Assembly (NCBI GenBank): GCA_029207755.1
Contig: JARCOQ010000242.1
Coordinates: 1 to 64,000, forward strand
Reading direction: 5' to 3'
Origin: Chamaea fasciata
Taxonomy: Eukaryota > Chordata > Aves > Passeriformes > Sylviidae
Length of the DNA stretch: 64,000 bases
Of the stretch, positions 10,037 through 23,070 are shown one piece after another (the stretch's first letter is position 1; every line of letters begins with the position of its first letter). The translations under genes and the position numbers were made by a program. The notes under the pieces were generated by a model, which was not told the origin of the DNA, did not search any database, and saw only the letters and a list, made by a program, of their open reading frames with translations.

Positions 10037-11362
10037 CAGGGGGTTCCTGGCTGTCCCTCGATGTCCCTGGGGTGCCCTGGCTGTCCCCTAGGTGTCCCTG
10101 GCGGTGCCCTGGATGTCCCTAGGTGTCCCTGGGGGTGCCCTGGGTGTCCCTGGGGATGCCCTGGGGGTACCCTGGCTGTCCCTGGAGGTGCCCTGCCTGT
10201 CCCCTAGGTGTCCCTGGGGGTGCCCTGGGTGTCCCTGTGGGGGCCCTGGCTGTGCCCTCGGTGTCCCTGAGGGTGCCCTGGCTGTGCCCTAGGTGTCCCT
10301 GGGGGTGCCCTGGCTGTCCCTAGGGTGCCCTGGCTGTGCACTTTGTGTCCCTGGGGGTACCCTGGCTGTCCCTGGAGGTGCCCTGCCTGTCCCCTAGGTG
10401 TCCATGGGGGTGCCCTGGGTGTCCCTGGAGTGCCCTGGCTGTCCCCTAAATGTCCCTGGGGGTGCCCTGGCTGTCTCCTAGGTGTCCCTGGGGGTGTCCT
10501 GCCTTCCCCTCGGTGTCCCTGGGGGTGCCCTGGCTGTCTTTAGGGTGCCCTGGCTGTCCCCTTGGTGTCCCTGGGGGTGCCCTGAGTGTCCCTGGGGGTG
10601 CCCTGGCTGTCCCAAGGGTGCCCTGGCTGTCCCTTAGTTGTCCCTGTGGGTGCCCAGAGTGTCCCTGGGAGTGCCCTGACTGTCCCCTAGGGGTCTCTGG
10701 GGGTGCCCTGGCTGTCCCGTCAGTGTCCCTGGGGGTGCCCTGCCTGTCTCCTTGGTGTCCCTGGCTGTCCCCTAAATGTCCCTGGGGGTGCCCTGGCTGT
10801 CCCCTAGGTGTCCCTGGGGGTGTCCTGGTTGTCCCCTAGGTGTCCCTGGGGGTGCCCTGCCTGTCTCTGGGGGTGCCCTGGCTGTCCCCTAGGTGTCCCT
10901 GGGGGGGCCCTGGCTGTCCCCTAGGTGTCCCTGGGGGTGCCCTGGCTGTCCCTAGGGTGCCCTAGCTGTCCCCTAGGGGTCTCTGGGGGTGCCCTGGCTG
11001 TCCCGTCAGTGTCCCTGGGGGTGCCCTGCCTGTCCCCTTGGTGTCCCTGGGGGTGTCCTGGGTGTCCCTGGAGTGCCCTGGCTGACCCCTAAATGTCCCT
11101 GGGGGTGCCCTGGCTGTCCCCTAGGTGTCCCTGGGGGTGTCCTGCCTTCCCCTAGGTGTCCCTGGGGGTGCCCTGGCTTTCCCCTCGCTGTCCCTGGGGT
11201 GCCCTGGCTGTCCCCTTGGTGGCCCTGGGGGTGCCCTGGGTGTACCTGGGGGTGCCCTGGAGGTCCCCTAGGTGTCCCTGGGGGTGCCCTGGCTGTCCCC
11301 TAGGTGTCCCTGGGGTGGCCCTGATGTCCCTGGGTTGCCCTGGCTGTCCCCTAGGTGTCCCT
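10037..11362. repeat. Satellite block between islands 2 and 3
   Basis: Module array with no gene. It contains the duplicated block 10380-10764 and then a dialect-A run (10770-11300) with the CCTAAATG, CTGCCTTCCCC, GCTTTCCCCTCGCTG and TTGGTGGCCC variants. This run is also seen at about 5150-5300, 16435-16600, 17550-17720 and 58620-58800. Confidence 0.9.
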
Positions 11363-11901
11363 GCCTCGCTCGTATCCTCGACTCCGCCTCCGGCGCCATG
11401 GTGACTCCCCTCCCAGTCTGGACCATTGTGGCCTCACCCCCTCCCCTGGGGCCATCCGACCCATCCCAGTATAGACCAGTAAGGCACCGAGTGGCCACCA
11501 TGGACCCCCACACGCCTGCCAGTTCATCCCAGTTCATCCCAGTCCACTCTTCGTCCATCCCAGGTTTCTCTGGTCACCCTCCCAGTGCTCTCAGTCCATC
11601 CCAGTCCCGCAGGTGTTGGTGCTTGGGGCTTGATGAGCTGGTGCCTGTCCGCAACGTGGAGCGGCTCAAACGGGACCTCAGGGTGAGGGGGGCGCGGATT
11701 TGGGGGGATCCTGGGGGTCCTGAGTTGTCGTGGAGGGGGTTTTTGGGTTGTGGGGGGTCTGGGGGGAGTCCTGGGGGCTGCTTTGGGTGCTTTGGGGGGT
11801 ATTCGGGAGGTTTGGGCGGCCCATTTGAGGCATCAAAGAACCTGAGGAGGGTTTTGATAGCTCCTGGAGGTGAGGCGGCCGTGGGGGTGAGCTGGCAGTC
11901 C
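11363..11901 (+). other. Exon-bearing island, copy 3
   Basis: Same layout as copy 1 but one base shorter, with GGAGGTGAGGC in place of GGAGGTGGAGGC near 11868. This deletion is shared with copies 5 and 6. The tail reads GCTGGCAGTCC. The immediate left flank (about 70 bp with GGGTGGCCCTGATG) matches copies 1, 2, 5 and 6. Further left it differs from copies 1, 5 and 6. Confidence 0.9.
11613..11682 (+). pseudogene. 70-bp exon-like block, copy 3
   Basis: The AG acceptor ends at 11612 and the GTGAGG donor begins at 11683. It carries the GTG (V) variant found in copies 3-6 and is otherwise identical to copy 1. The frame starting at 11614 is open and gives LDELVPVRNVERLKRDLR. The gene is unrecognised. 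Confidence 0.5.
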
Positions 11902-13059
11902 CAGGGGGTTCCTGGCTGTCCCTCGATGTCCCTGGGGTGCCCTGGCTGTCCCCTAGGTGTCCCAGGGGTGCCCTGGCTGTCACTTAGGTGTCCCTCGGGG
12001 TGCCCTGGCTGTCCCTAGGGTGCCCTGGCTGTCCCCTAGGTGTCCCTGGGGGTGCCCTGGCTCTCCCTGGGGTGCCCTGGCTGTCTCGTCAGTGTCCCTG
12101 GGGTGCCCTGGCTGTCTTGTCAGTGTCCCTGGGGGTGCCCTGGCTGTCCCCTAGGTGTCCCTGGGGGTGCCCTGCCTGTCCCTTAGGTGTCCCTGGGGGT
12201 GCCCTGGCTGTCCCTAGGGTGCCCTGGCTGTGCCCTCGGTGTCCCTGGGGTGCCGTGGCTGTCCCGTCCGTGTCCCTGGGGGTGCCCTGGCTCTCCCCTA
12301 GGGGTCCCTGAGGGTGCCCTGGGTGTCCCTGGCGTGCCCTGGCTGTCTCCTAGGTGTCCTTGGGGGTGCCCTGGGTGTCCCTGGGAGTGCCCAGGGCGTC
12401 CCCTAGGTGTCCCTGGGGGTGCCCTGTGTGTTCCTGGGGATGCCCTGGCTGTCCCCTAGATGACCATGGGGGTGCCCTGGGTGTCCCTGGGCTGCCCTGG
12501 CTGTCCCCTAGGTGTCCCTGGGGTTGCCCTGGGTGTCCCTGGGGGTGCACAGGGTGTCACTGGGGTTCCCTGGCTGTCCCGTACGTGTCCCTGGGGGTGC
12601 CCTGGAGGTCCCCTAGGTGTCCCTGGGGCTGCACTGGGTGTCCCTGGGTTGCCCTGGCTGTCCCCTAGGTGTCCCTGGGGGTGCCCTGGATGTCCCTGGG
12701 GGGGCCCTGCCTGTCCTCTAGGTGTCCCTGGGGGTGCCCTGGTTGTACCTGGGAGTGCCCTGGCTGTCCCCTAGATGTCCCTGAGGGTGCCCTGGGTGTC
12801 CGTGGAGTGCCCTGGCTGTCCCCTAAATGTCCCTGGTGGTGCCCTGGCTGTCCCTGGGGTGTCCTGCCTTCCCCTAGGTGTCCCTGGGGGTGCCCTGCCT
12901 GTCCCCTAGGTGTCGTTGGGGGTGACCTGGGTGTCCCTGGGGGTGCCCTGCCTGTCCCCTAGGTGTCCCTGGCGGTGCCCTGGGTGTCCCTGGGGTGCCC
13001 TGGCTGTCCCCTTGGTGTCCCATGGGGGGGCCCTGGCTGTCCCCTAGGTTTCCCTGGGG

Positions 13060-13985
13060 GTGCCCTTGGTGTCCCTGGGGGTGCCCTGGGTGTCCCCTCG
13101 GTGTCCCTGGGGGTGCCCTGCCTGTCCCCTAGGTGTCCCTGGGGGGGCCCTGGCTGTCCCCTAGGTGTCCCTGGGGGGCCTTTCCTGTCACCTAGGTGTC
13201 CCTGGGGTGCCCTGCCTGTCCCCTAGGTGTCGTTGGGGGTGCCCTGGTTGTCCCTGGGGTGCCCTGGCTGTTTCCAAGGTGTCCCTGTGGGTGCCCAGAG
13301 TGTCCCTGGGAGTGCCCTGGGAGTCCCTGGGAGTGCCCTGGCTGTCCCCTAGGTGTCCCTGGGGGTGCCCTGGGTGTCCCTGGGGGTGCCCTGGCTGTCC
13401 CCTAGGTGTCCCTGGGGGTGCCCTGGGTGTCCGTGGAGTGCCCTGGCTGTCCCCTAAATGTCCCTGGCGGTGCCCTGGCTGTCCCCTAAATGTCCCTGGG
13501 GTGTCCTGCCTTCCCCTAGGTGTCCCTGGGGGTGCCCTGCCTGTCCCCTAGGTGTCGTTGGGGGTGACCTGGGTGTCCCTGGGGGTGCCCTGCCTGTCCC
13601 CTAGGTGTCCTTGGCGGTGCCCTGGGTGTCCCTGGGGTGCCCTGGCTGTCCCCTTGGTGTCCCTGGGGGGGGCCCTGGCTGTCCCCTAGGTTTCCCTGGG
13701 GGTGCCCTGCCTGTCCCTTAGGTGTCCCTGGGGGTGCCCTGGGTGTCCCTGGGGTGCCCTGGCTGTCCCCTTGGTGTCCCTGGGGGGGACCCTGGCTGTC
13801 CCCCAGGTGTCCCTGGGGGTGCCCTGCGTGTCCCTGGGGTGCCCTGGCTGTCCCCTAGGTGTCCCTGGGGGTGCCCTGGCTGTCTCTGGGGTTCCCTGGC
13901 TGTCCCCTGGTTGTCCCTGGGGGTGCCCTGGCTGTCCCTGGGGTTCCCTGGCTGTCCCCTAGGTGTCCCTGGGGGTGCCCTGAGT
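13060..13985. repeat. ~0.9-kb block, paired with ~19365-20285
   Basis: Landmarks GGGGGGCCTTTCCTGTCACC (about 13171/19474), GTGGGTGCCCAGAG, GTCCGTGGAGTGCC and CCCCCAGGTGTCC recur in order, with an offset of 6,303 falling to 6,300. The same CCTTTCCTGTCACC marker also appears at 57196 and 60276 in the last third of the window, linking the two dialect-A domains. Confidence 0.7.
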
Positions 13986-16900
13986 GTCCCTGGGCTGCCC
14001 TGGCTGTCCCCTAGGTGTCCCTGGGGGTGCCCTGGGTGTCCCTGGGGGTGCACACGGTGTCACTGAGGTTCCCTGGCTGTCCCTTACGTGTCCCTGGGGG
14101 TGCCCTGGCTGTCCCTGGGGTGTCCTGCCTTCCCCTAGGTGTCCCTGGGGGTTCCCTGCCTGTCCCCTAGGTGTCCCTGGGGGTGCCCTGCCTGTCCCCT
14201 AGGTGTCGTTGGGGGTGCCCTGGGTGTCCCTGGGGGTGCCCTGCCTGTCCCCTAGGTGTCGCTGGGGGTGCCCTGCGTGTCCCTGGGGTGCCCTGGCTGT
14301 CCCCTTGGTGTCGCTGGGGGGGGCCCTGGCTGTCCCCTAGGTGTCCCTGGGGGTGCCCTGCGTGTCCCTGGGGGTGCCCTTGGTGTCCCTGTGGGGGCCC
14401 TGGCTGTGCCCTCGGTGTCCCTGAGGGTGCCCTGGCTGTGCCCTAGGTGTCCCTGGGGGTGCCCTGGCTGTCCCTAGGGTGCCCTGGCTGTGCCCTTTCT
14501 GTCCCTGGGGGTCCCCTGGGTGTCCCTGGGCGTGCCCTGGGTGTCCCTGGAGTGCCCTGGCTGTCCCCTAAATGTCCCTGGGGGTGCCCTGGCTGTCCCC
14601 TAGGTGTCCCTGGGGGTGTCCTGGTTGTCCCCTAGGTGTCCCTGGGGGTGCCCTGCCTGTCCCTGGGGGTGCCCTGGCTGTCCCCTAGGTGTCCCTGGGG
14701 GGGCCCTGGCTGTCCCCTAGGTGTCCCTGGGGGTGCCCTGGCTGTCCCTAGGGTGCCCTGGCTGTCCCGTCAGTGTCCCTGGGGGTGCCCTGGCTGTCCC
14801 CTAGGTGTCCCTGGGGGTGTCCTGCCTTCCCCTAGGTGTCCCTGGGGGTGCCCTGGCTTTCCCCTCGCTGTCCCTGGGGTGCCCTGGCTGTCCCCTTGGT
14901 GGCCCTGGGGGTGCCCTGGGTGTCCCCGGGGGTGCCCTGGAGGTCCCCTAGATGTCCCTGGGGGTGCCCTGGCTGTCCCTGGGGTGTCCTGCCTTCCCCT
15001 AGGTGTCCCTGGGGGTGCCCTGCCTGTCCCCTAGGTGTCCCTGGGGGTGCCCTGGGTGTCCCTAGGGTGCCCTGGCTGTCCCCTTGGTGTCCCTGGGGGG
15101 GACCTTGGCTGTCCCCTAGGTGTCCCTGTGGGTGCCCTGCGTGTCCCTGGGGTGCCCTGGCTGTCCCCTAGGTGTCCCTGGGGGTGCCCTGGGTGTCCCT
15201 GGGGTTCCCTGGCTGTCCCCTAGGTGTCCCTGGGGGTGCCCTGGCTGTCCCTGGGGTTCCCTGGCTGTCCCCTAGGTGTCCCTGGGGGGGCCCTGGGTGT
15301 CCCTGAGGGTGCACAGGGTGTCACTGGGCTGCCCTGACTGTCCCCTAGGGGTCTCTGGGGGTGCCCTGGCTGTCCCTTCAGTGTCCCTGGGGGTGCCCTG
15401 CCTGTCCCCTAGGTGTCCCTGTGGGTGCCCTGCCTGTCCCCTAGGTGTCGTTGGGGGTGCCCTGGGTGTCCCTGGGGGTGCCCTACCTGTCCCCTAGGTG
15501 TCTCTGGGGGTGCCCTGGGTGTCCCTGTGGGGGCCCTGGCTGTGCCCTCGGTGTCCCTGAGGGTGCCCTGGGTGTGCCCTAGGTGTCCCTGGGGGTGCCC
15601 TGGCTGCCCCTAGGGTGCCCTGGCTGTCCCCTAGGTGTCCCTGGGGGTGCCCTGCGTGTCCCTGGGGTGCCCTGGCTTTTCCCTAGGTGTCCCTGGGGGT
15701 GCCCTGAGTGTCCCTGGGCTGCCCTGGCTGTCCTCTAGGGGTCTATGGGGGTGCCCTGGCTGTCCCTTCAGTGTCCCTGGGGGTGCCCTGCGAGTCCCCT
15801 AGGTGTCCCTGGGGGTGCCCTGCCTGTCCCCTTGGTGTCGTTGGGGGTGCCCTGGGTGTCCCTGGGGGTGCCCTACCTGTCCCCTAGGTGTCCCTGGGGG
15901 TGCCCTTGGTGTCACTAGGGTGCCCTGGCTGTGCCCTTTGTGTCCCTGGGGGTCCCCTGGGTGTCCCTGGGGGTGCCCTGGGTGTCTCTGGAGTGCCCTG
16001 GCTGTCCCCTAAATGTCCCTGGGGGTGCCCTGGCTGTCCCCTAGGTGTCCCTGGGGGTGTCCTGGTTGTCCCCTAGGTGTCCCTGGGGGTGCCCTGCCTG
16101 TCCCTGGGGGTGCCCTGGCTGTCCCCTAGGTGTCCCTGGGGGGGCCCTGGCTGTCCCCTAGGTGTCCCTGGGGGTGCCCTGGCTGTCCCTAGGGTGCCCT
16201 GGCTGTCCCCTAGGTGTCCCTGGGGGTGCCCTGGGTGTCCCTGGGGTGACCTGGCTGTCCCCAAGGTGTCCCTGTGGGTGCCCAGAGTGTCCCTGGGAGT
16301 GCCCTGGCTGTCCCCTAGGGGTCTCTGGGGGTGCCCTGGCTGTCCCGTCAGTGTCCCTGGGGGTGCCCTGCCTGTCCCCTTGGTGTCCCTGGGGGTGTCC
16401 TGGGTGTCCCTGAAGTGCCCTGGCTGACCATTAAATGTCCCTGGGGGTGCCCTGGCTGTCCCCTAGGTGTCCCTGGGGGTGTCCTGCCTTCCCCTAGGTG
16501 TCCCTGGGGGTGCCCTGGCTTTCCCCTCGCTGTCCCTGGGGTGCCCTGGCTGTCCCCTTGGTGGCCCTGGGGGTGCCCTGGGTGTCCCTGGGGGTGCCCT
16601 GGAGGTCCCCTAGGTGTCCCTGGGGGTGCCCTGGCTGTCCCTGGGGTGTCCTGCCTTCCCCTAGGTGTCCCTGGGGGTGCCCTGCCTGTCCCCTAGGTGT
16701 CCCTGGGGGTGACCTGCCTGTCCCCTAGGTGTCGTTGGGGGTGCCCTGGGTGTCCCTGGGGGTGCCCTGGGTGTCCCTGGGGTGCCCTGGCTGTCCCCTT
16801 GGTGTCCCTGGGGGGGGCCCTGGCTGTCCCCTAGGTGTCCCTGGGGGTGCCCTGCCTGTCCCCTAGGTGTCCCTGGGGGTGCCCTGGGTGTCCCTGGGTT

Positions 16901-19900
16901 GCCCTGGCTGTCCCCTTGGTGTCCCTAGGGGGGGCCCTGGCTGTCCCTTCAGTGTCCCTGGGGGTGCCCTGCCTGTCACCTAGGTGTCCCTGTGGGTGCC
17001 CTGCCTGTCCCCTAGGTGTCGTTGGGGGTGCCCTGGGTGTCCCTGGGGGTGCCCTACCTGTCCCCTAGGTGTCGTTGGGGGTGCCCTAGGTGTCCCTGGG
17101 GGTGCCCTGGGTGTCCCTGGGGGTGCCCTGGGTGTCCCTGGAGTGCCCTGGCTGTCCCCTAAATGTCCCTGGGGGTGCCCTGGCTGTCTTCTAGGTGTCA
17201 CTGGGGGTGTCCTGGTTGTCCCCTAGGTGTCCCTGGGGGTGCCCTGCCTGTCCCTGGGGGTGCCCTGGCTGTCCCCTAGGTGTCTCTGGGGGGGCCCTGG
17301 CTGTCCCTAGGGTGCCCTGGCTGTCCCCTAGGTGTCTCTGGGGGTGCCCTGGGTGTCCCTGGGGTGACCTGGCTGTCCCCAAGGTGTCCCTGTGGGTGCC
17401 CAGAGTGTCCCTGGGAGTGCCCTGGCTGTCCCCTAGGGGTCTCTGGGGGTGCCCTGGCTGTCCCGTCAGTGTCCCTGGGGGTGCCCTGCCTGTCCCCTTG
17501 GTGTCCCTGGGGGTGTCCTGGGTGTCCCTGGAGTGCCCTGGCTGACCCCTAAATGTCCCTGGGGGTGCCCTGGCTGTCCCCTAGGTGTCCCTGGGGGTGT
17601 CCTGCCTTCCCCTAGGTGTCCCTGGGGGTGCCCTGGCTTTCCCCTCGCTTTCCCTGGGGTGCCCTGGCTGTCCCCTTGGTGGCCCTGGGGGTGCATTGGG
17701 TGTCCCTGGGGGTGCCCTGGAGGTCCCCTAGGTGTCCCTGGGGGTGCCCTGGCTGTCCCTGGGGTGTCCTGCCTTCCCCTAGGTGTCCCTGGGGGTGCCC
17801 TGCCTGTCCCCTAGGTGTCCCTGGGGGTGCCCTGCCTGTCCCCTAGGTGTCGTTGGGGGTGCCCTGGGTGTCCCTGGGGGTGCCCTGCCTGTCCCCTAGG
17901 TGTCCCTGGGGGTGCCCTGGGTGTCCCTGGGGTGCCCTGGCTGTCCCCTTGGTGTCCCTGGGGGTGCCCTGGCTGTCCCTGGGGTTCCCTGGCTGTCCCC
18001 TTGGTGTCCCTGGGGGTGCCCTAGCTGTCCCTGGGGTTCCCTGGCTGTCCCCCTAGGTGTCCCTGGGGGTGACCTGCCTGTCCCTGGGGTTCCCTGGCTG
18101 TCCCCTAGGTGTCCCTGGGGGGGCCCTGGCTGTCCCTGGGGGTGAAAAGGGTGTCACTGGGGTTCCCTGGCTGTCCCGTACGTGTCCCTGGGATTCCCTG
18201 GAAGTCCCCTAGGTGTCCCTGGGGGTGCCCTGAGTGTCCCTGGGCTGCCCTGGCTGTCCCCTAGGGGTCTATGGGGGTGCCCTGGCTGTCCCTTCAGTGT
18301 CCCTGGGGGTGCCCTGCCTGTTCCCTAGGTGTCCCTGGGGGTGCCCTGCCTGTCCCCTAGGTGTCGTTGGGGGTGCCCTGGGTGTCCCTGGGGGTGCCCT
18401 ACCTGTCCCCTAGGTGTCCCTGGGGGTGCCCTGGGTGTCCCTGTGGGGGCCCTGGCTGTGCCCTCGGTGTCCCTGAGGGTGCCCTGGCTGTGCCCTAGGT
18501 GTCCCTGGGGGTGCCCTGGCTGTCCCTAGGGTGCCCTGGCTGTGCCCTTTGTGTCCCTGGGGGTCCCCTGGGTGTCCCTGGGGGTGCCCTGGGTGTCCCT
18601 GGAGTGCCCTGGCTGTCCCCTAAATGTCCCTGGGGGTGCCCTGGCTGTCCCCTAGGTGTTCCTGGGAGTGTCCTGGTTGTCCCCTAGCTGTCCCTGGGGG
18701 TGCCCTGCCTGTCCCTGGGGGTGCCCTGGCTGTCCCCTATGTGTCCCTGGGGGGGCCCTGGCTGTCCCTAGGGTGCCCTGGCTGTCCCCTAGGTGTCCCT
18801 GGGGGTGCCCTGGGTGTCCCTGGGGTGACCTGGCTGTCCCCAAGGTGTCCCTGTGGGTGCCCAGGGTGTCCCTGGGAGTGCCCTGGCTGTCCCCTAGGGG
18901 TCTCTGGGGGTGCCCTGGCTGTCCCGTCAGTGTCCCTGGGGGTGCCCTGCCTGTCCCCTTGGTGTCCCTGGGGGTGTCCTGGGTGTCCCTGGAGTGCCCT
19001 GGCTGACCCCTAAATGTCCCTGGGGGTGCCCTGGCTGTCCCCTAGGTGTCCCTGGGGGTGTCCTGCCTTCCCCTAGGTGTCCCTGGGAGTGCCCTGGCTT
19101 TCCCCTCGCTGTCCCTGGGGTGCCCTGGCTGTACCCTTGGTGGCCCTGGGGGTGCCCTGGGTGTCCCTGGGGGTGCCCTGGAGGTCCCCTAGGTGTCCCT
19201 GGGGGTGCCCTGGCTGTCCCTGGGGTGTCCTGCCTTCCCCTTGGTGTCCCTGGGGGGGGCCCTGGCTGTCCCCTAGGTGTCCCTGGGGGTGCCCTGCCTG
19301 TCCCCTAGGTGTCCCTGGGGGTGCCCTGGGTGTCCCTGGGGTGCCCTGGGAGTGCCCTGCCTGTCCCCTAGGTGTCCCTGGGGGGGCCCTGGGTGTCCCC
19401 TCGGTGTCCCTGGGGGTGCCCTGCCTGTCCCCTAGGTGTCCCTGGGGGGGCCCTGGCTGTCCCCTAGGTGTCCCTGGGGGGCCTTTCCTGTCACCTAGGT
19501 GTCCCTGGGGTGACCTGCCTGTCCCCTAGGTGTCGTTGGGGGTGCCCTGGTTGTCCCTGGGGTGCCCTGGCTGTCCCCAAGGTGTCCCTGTGGGTGCCCA
19601 GAGTGTCCCTGGGAGTGTCCTGGGTGTCCCTGGGAGTGCCCTGGCTGTCCCCTAGGTGTCCCTGGGGGTGCCCTTGGTGTCCCTGGGGGTGCCCTGGCTG
19701 TCCCCTAGGTGTCCCTGGGGGTGCCCTGGGTGTCCGTGGAGTGCCCTGGCTGTCCCTAAATGTCCCGGCGGTGCCCTGGCTCTCCCCTAAATGTCCCTGG
19801 AGTGTCCTGCCTTCCCCTAGGTGTCCCTGGGGGTGCCCTGCCTGTCCCCTAGGTGTCGTTGGGGGTGACCTGGGTGTCCCTGGGGGTGCCTGCCTGTCCC

Positions 19901-20261
19901 CTAGGTGTCCTTGGCGGTGCCCTGGGTGTCCCTGGGGTGCCCTGGCTGTCCCCTTGGTGTCCCTGGGGGGGGCCCTGGCTGTCCCCTAGGTTTCCCTGGG
20001 GGTGCCCTGCCTGTCCCTTAGGTGTCCCTGGGGGTGCCCTGGGTGTCCCTGGGGTGCCCTGGCTGTCCCCTTGGTGTCCCTGGGGGGGGCCCTGGCTGTC
20101 CCCCAGGTGTCCTGGGGGTGCCCTGCGTGTCCCTAGGGTGCCCTGGCTGTCCCCTAGGTGTCCCTGGGAGTGCCCTGGCTGTCTCTGGGGTTCCCTGGCT
20201 GTCCCCTGGTTGTCCCTGGGGGTGCCCTGGCTGTCCCTGGGGTTCCCTGGCTGTCCCCTAG

Positions 20262-23070
20262 GTGTCCCTGGGGGTGCCCTGGCTGTCCCTGGGGTTCCCT
20301 GGCTGTCCCCTAGGTGTCCCTGGGGGGGCCCTGGTGTCCCTGAGGGTGCACAGGGTGTCACTGGGCTGCCCTGGCTGTCCCCTAGGGGTCTCTGGGGGTG
20401 CCCTGGCTGTCCCTTCAGTGTCCCTGGGGGTGCCCTGCCTGTCCCCTAGGTGTCCCTGTGGGTGCCCTGCCTGTCCCCTAGGTGTCGTTGGGGGTGCCCT
20501 GGGTGTCCCTGGGGGTGCCCTACCTGTCCCCTAGGTGTCTCTGGGGGTGCCCTGGGTGTCCCTGTGGGGGCCCTGGCTGTGCCCTCGGTGTCCCTGAGGG
20601 TGCCCTGGCTGTGCCCTAGGTGTCCCTGGGGGTGCCCTGGCTGTCCCTAGGGTGCCCTGGCTGTGCCCTTGGTGTCCCTGGGGGTGCCCTGGCTGTCCCT
20701 AGGGTGCCCTGGCTGTCCCCTAGGTGTCCCTGGGGGTGCCCTGGTGTCCCTGGGTTGCCCTGGCTGTCCCCTTGGTGTCCCTGGGGGGGGCCCTGGCTGT
20801 CCCCTAGGTGTCCCTGGAAGTGCCCTGGCTGTCCCTGGGGTTCCCTGGCTGTCCCCTAGGTGTCCCTGGAAGTGCCCTGGCTGTCCCTGGGGTTCCTGGC
20901 TGTCCCCTAGGTGTCCCTGGGGGGGCCCTGGGTGTCCCTGGGGTGCACAGGGTGTCACTGGGCTGCCCTGGCTGTCCCCTAGGGGTCTCTGGGGGTGCCC
21001 TGGCTGTCCCTTCAGTGTCCCTGGGGGTGCCCTGCCTGTCCCCTAGGTGTCCCTGTGGGTGCCCTGCCTGTCCCCAGGGTGTCGTTGGGGTTGCCCTGGG
21101 TGTCCCTGGGGGTGCCCTACCTGTCCCCTAGGTGTCCCTGGGGGTGCCCTGGGTGTCCCTGTGGGGGCCCTGGCTGTGCCTCGGTGTCCCTGAGGGTGCC
21201 CTGGCTGTGCCCTAGGTGTCCCTGGGGGTGCCCTGGCTGTCTCCTAGTGTGCCCTGGCTGTGCCCTTGGTGTCCCTGGGGTGCCCTGGCTGTCCCTAGGG
21301 TGCCCTGGCTGTGCCCTAGGTGTCCCTGGGGTGCCCTGGCTGTCCCTAGTGAGCCCTGGCTGTGCCCTTGGTGTCCCTGGGGGTGCCCTGGCTGTCCCTA
21401 GGGTGCCCTGGCTGTCCCCTAGGTGTCCCTGGGGGTGCCCTGGGTGTCCCTGGGGTGCCCTGGCTGTCCCCTTGGTGTCCCTGTGGGGGGCCCTGGCTGT
21501 CCCCTTGGTGTCCCTGTGGGGGGCCCTGGCTGTCCCCTAGGTGTCCCTGGGGGTGCCCTGCGTGTCCCTGGGGTGTCCTGGCTGTCCCCTAGGTGTCCCT
21601 GGGGGTGCCCTGGCTGTCCCTGGGGTTCCCTGGCTGTCCCCTAGGTGTCCCTGGGGGTGCCCTGGCTGTCCCTGGGGTTCCCTGGCTGTCCCCTAGGTGT
21701 CCCTGGGGGGGCCCTGGGTGTCCCTGGGGGTGCAAAGGGTGTCACTGGGGTTCCCTGGCTGTCCCGTACGTGTCCCTGGGATTCCCTGGAAGTCCCCTAG
21801 GTGTCCCTGGGGGTGCCCTGAGTGTCCCTGGGCTGCCCTGGCTGTCCCCTAGGGGTCTATGGGGGTGCCCTGGCTGTCCCTTCAGTGTCCCTGGGGGTGC
21901 CTTGCGTGTCCCCTAGGTGTCCCTGGGGTGCCCTGCCTGTCCCCTAGGTGTCGTTGGGGGTGCCCTGGGTGTCCCTGGGGGTGCCCTACCTGTCCCTAGG
22001 TGTCCCTGAGGGTGCCCTGGCTGTGCCCTCGGTGTCCCTGAGGGTGCCCTGGCTGTGCCCTTTGGGTCCCTGGGGTCCCCTGGGTGTCCCTGGGGGTGCC
22101 CTGGGTGTCCCTGGAGTGCCCTGGCTGTCCCCTAAATGTCCCTGGGGGTGCCCTGGCTGTCCCCTAGGTGTCCCTGGGGGTGTCCTGGTTGTCCCCTAGG
22201 TGTCCCTGGGGGTGCCCTGCCTGTCCCTGGGGGTGCCCTGGCTGTCCCCTAGGTGTCCCTGGGGGGCCCTGGCTGTCCCCTAGGTGTCCCTGGGGGTGCC
22301 CTGGCTGTCCCTAGGGTGCCCTGGCAGTCCCCTAGGTGTCCCTGGGGGTGCCCTGGGTGTCCCTGGGGTGACCTGGCTGTCCCCAAGGTGTCCCTGTGGG
22401 TGCCCAGAGTGTCCCTGGGAGTGCCCTGGCTGTCCCCTAGGGTCTCTGGGGGTGCCCTGGCTGTCCCGTCAGTGTCCCTGGGGGTGCCCTGCCTGTCCCC
22501 TTGGTGTCCCTGGGGGTGTCCTGGGTGTCCCTGGAGTGCCCTGGCTGACCCTAAATGTCCCTGGGGGTGCCCTGGCTGTCCCCTAGGTGTCCCTGGGGTG
22601 TCCTGCCTTCCCCTAGGTGTCCCTGGGGGTGCCCTTGCTTTCCCCTCGCTGTCCCTGGGGTGCCCTGGCTGTCCCCTTGGTGGCCCTGGGGGTGCCCTGG
22701 GTGTCCCTGGGGGTGCCCTGGAGGTGCCCTAGGTGTCCCTGGGGGAGCCCTGGCTGTCCCTGGGGTGTCCTGCCTTCCCCTAGGTGTCCCTGGGGGTGCC
22801 CTGCCTGTCCCCTAGGTGTCCCTGGGGGGTGACCTGCCTGTCCCCTAGGTGTCGTTGGGGGTGCCCTGGGTGTCCCTGGGGGTGCCGTGGGTGTCCCTGG
22901 GGTGCCCTGGCAGTCCCCTTGGTGTCCCTGGGGGGCCCCTGGCTGTCCCCGAGGTGTCCCTGGGGGTGCCCTGCCTGTCCCCTAGGTGTCCCTGGGGGTG
23001 CCCTGGGTGTCCCTTGGTTGCCCTGGCTGTCCCCTTGGTGTCCCTGGGGGGGGCCTTGGCCGTCCCCTAG
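20262..23070. repeat. Indel-rich copy of the 2116-4960 block
   Basis: Module order follows 2.1-4.9 kb. Many G or C runs are one base shorter, for example near 20333, 20890, 20941, 21176, 21271, 21329, 21923, 21990, 22071, 22258, 22440, 22548 and 22590. A few are one base longer, for example near 22820. Substitutions are comparatively few. Real divergence in minisatellites more often changes whole modules, so the pattern is compatible with consensus error in the assembly. Confidence 0.7.
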
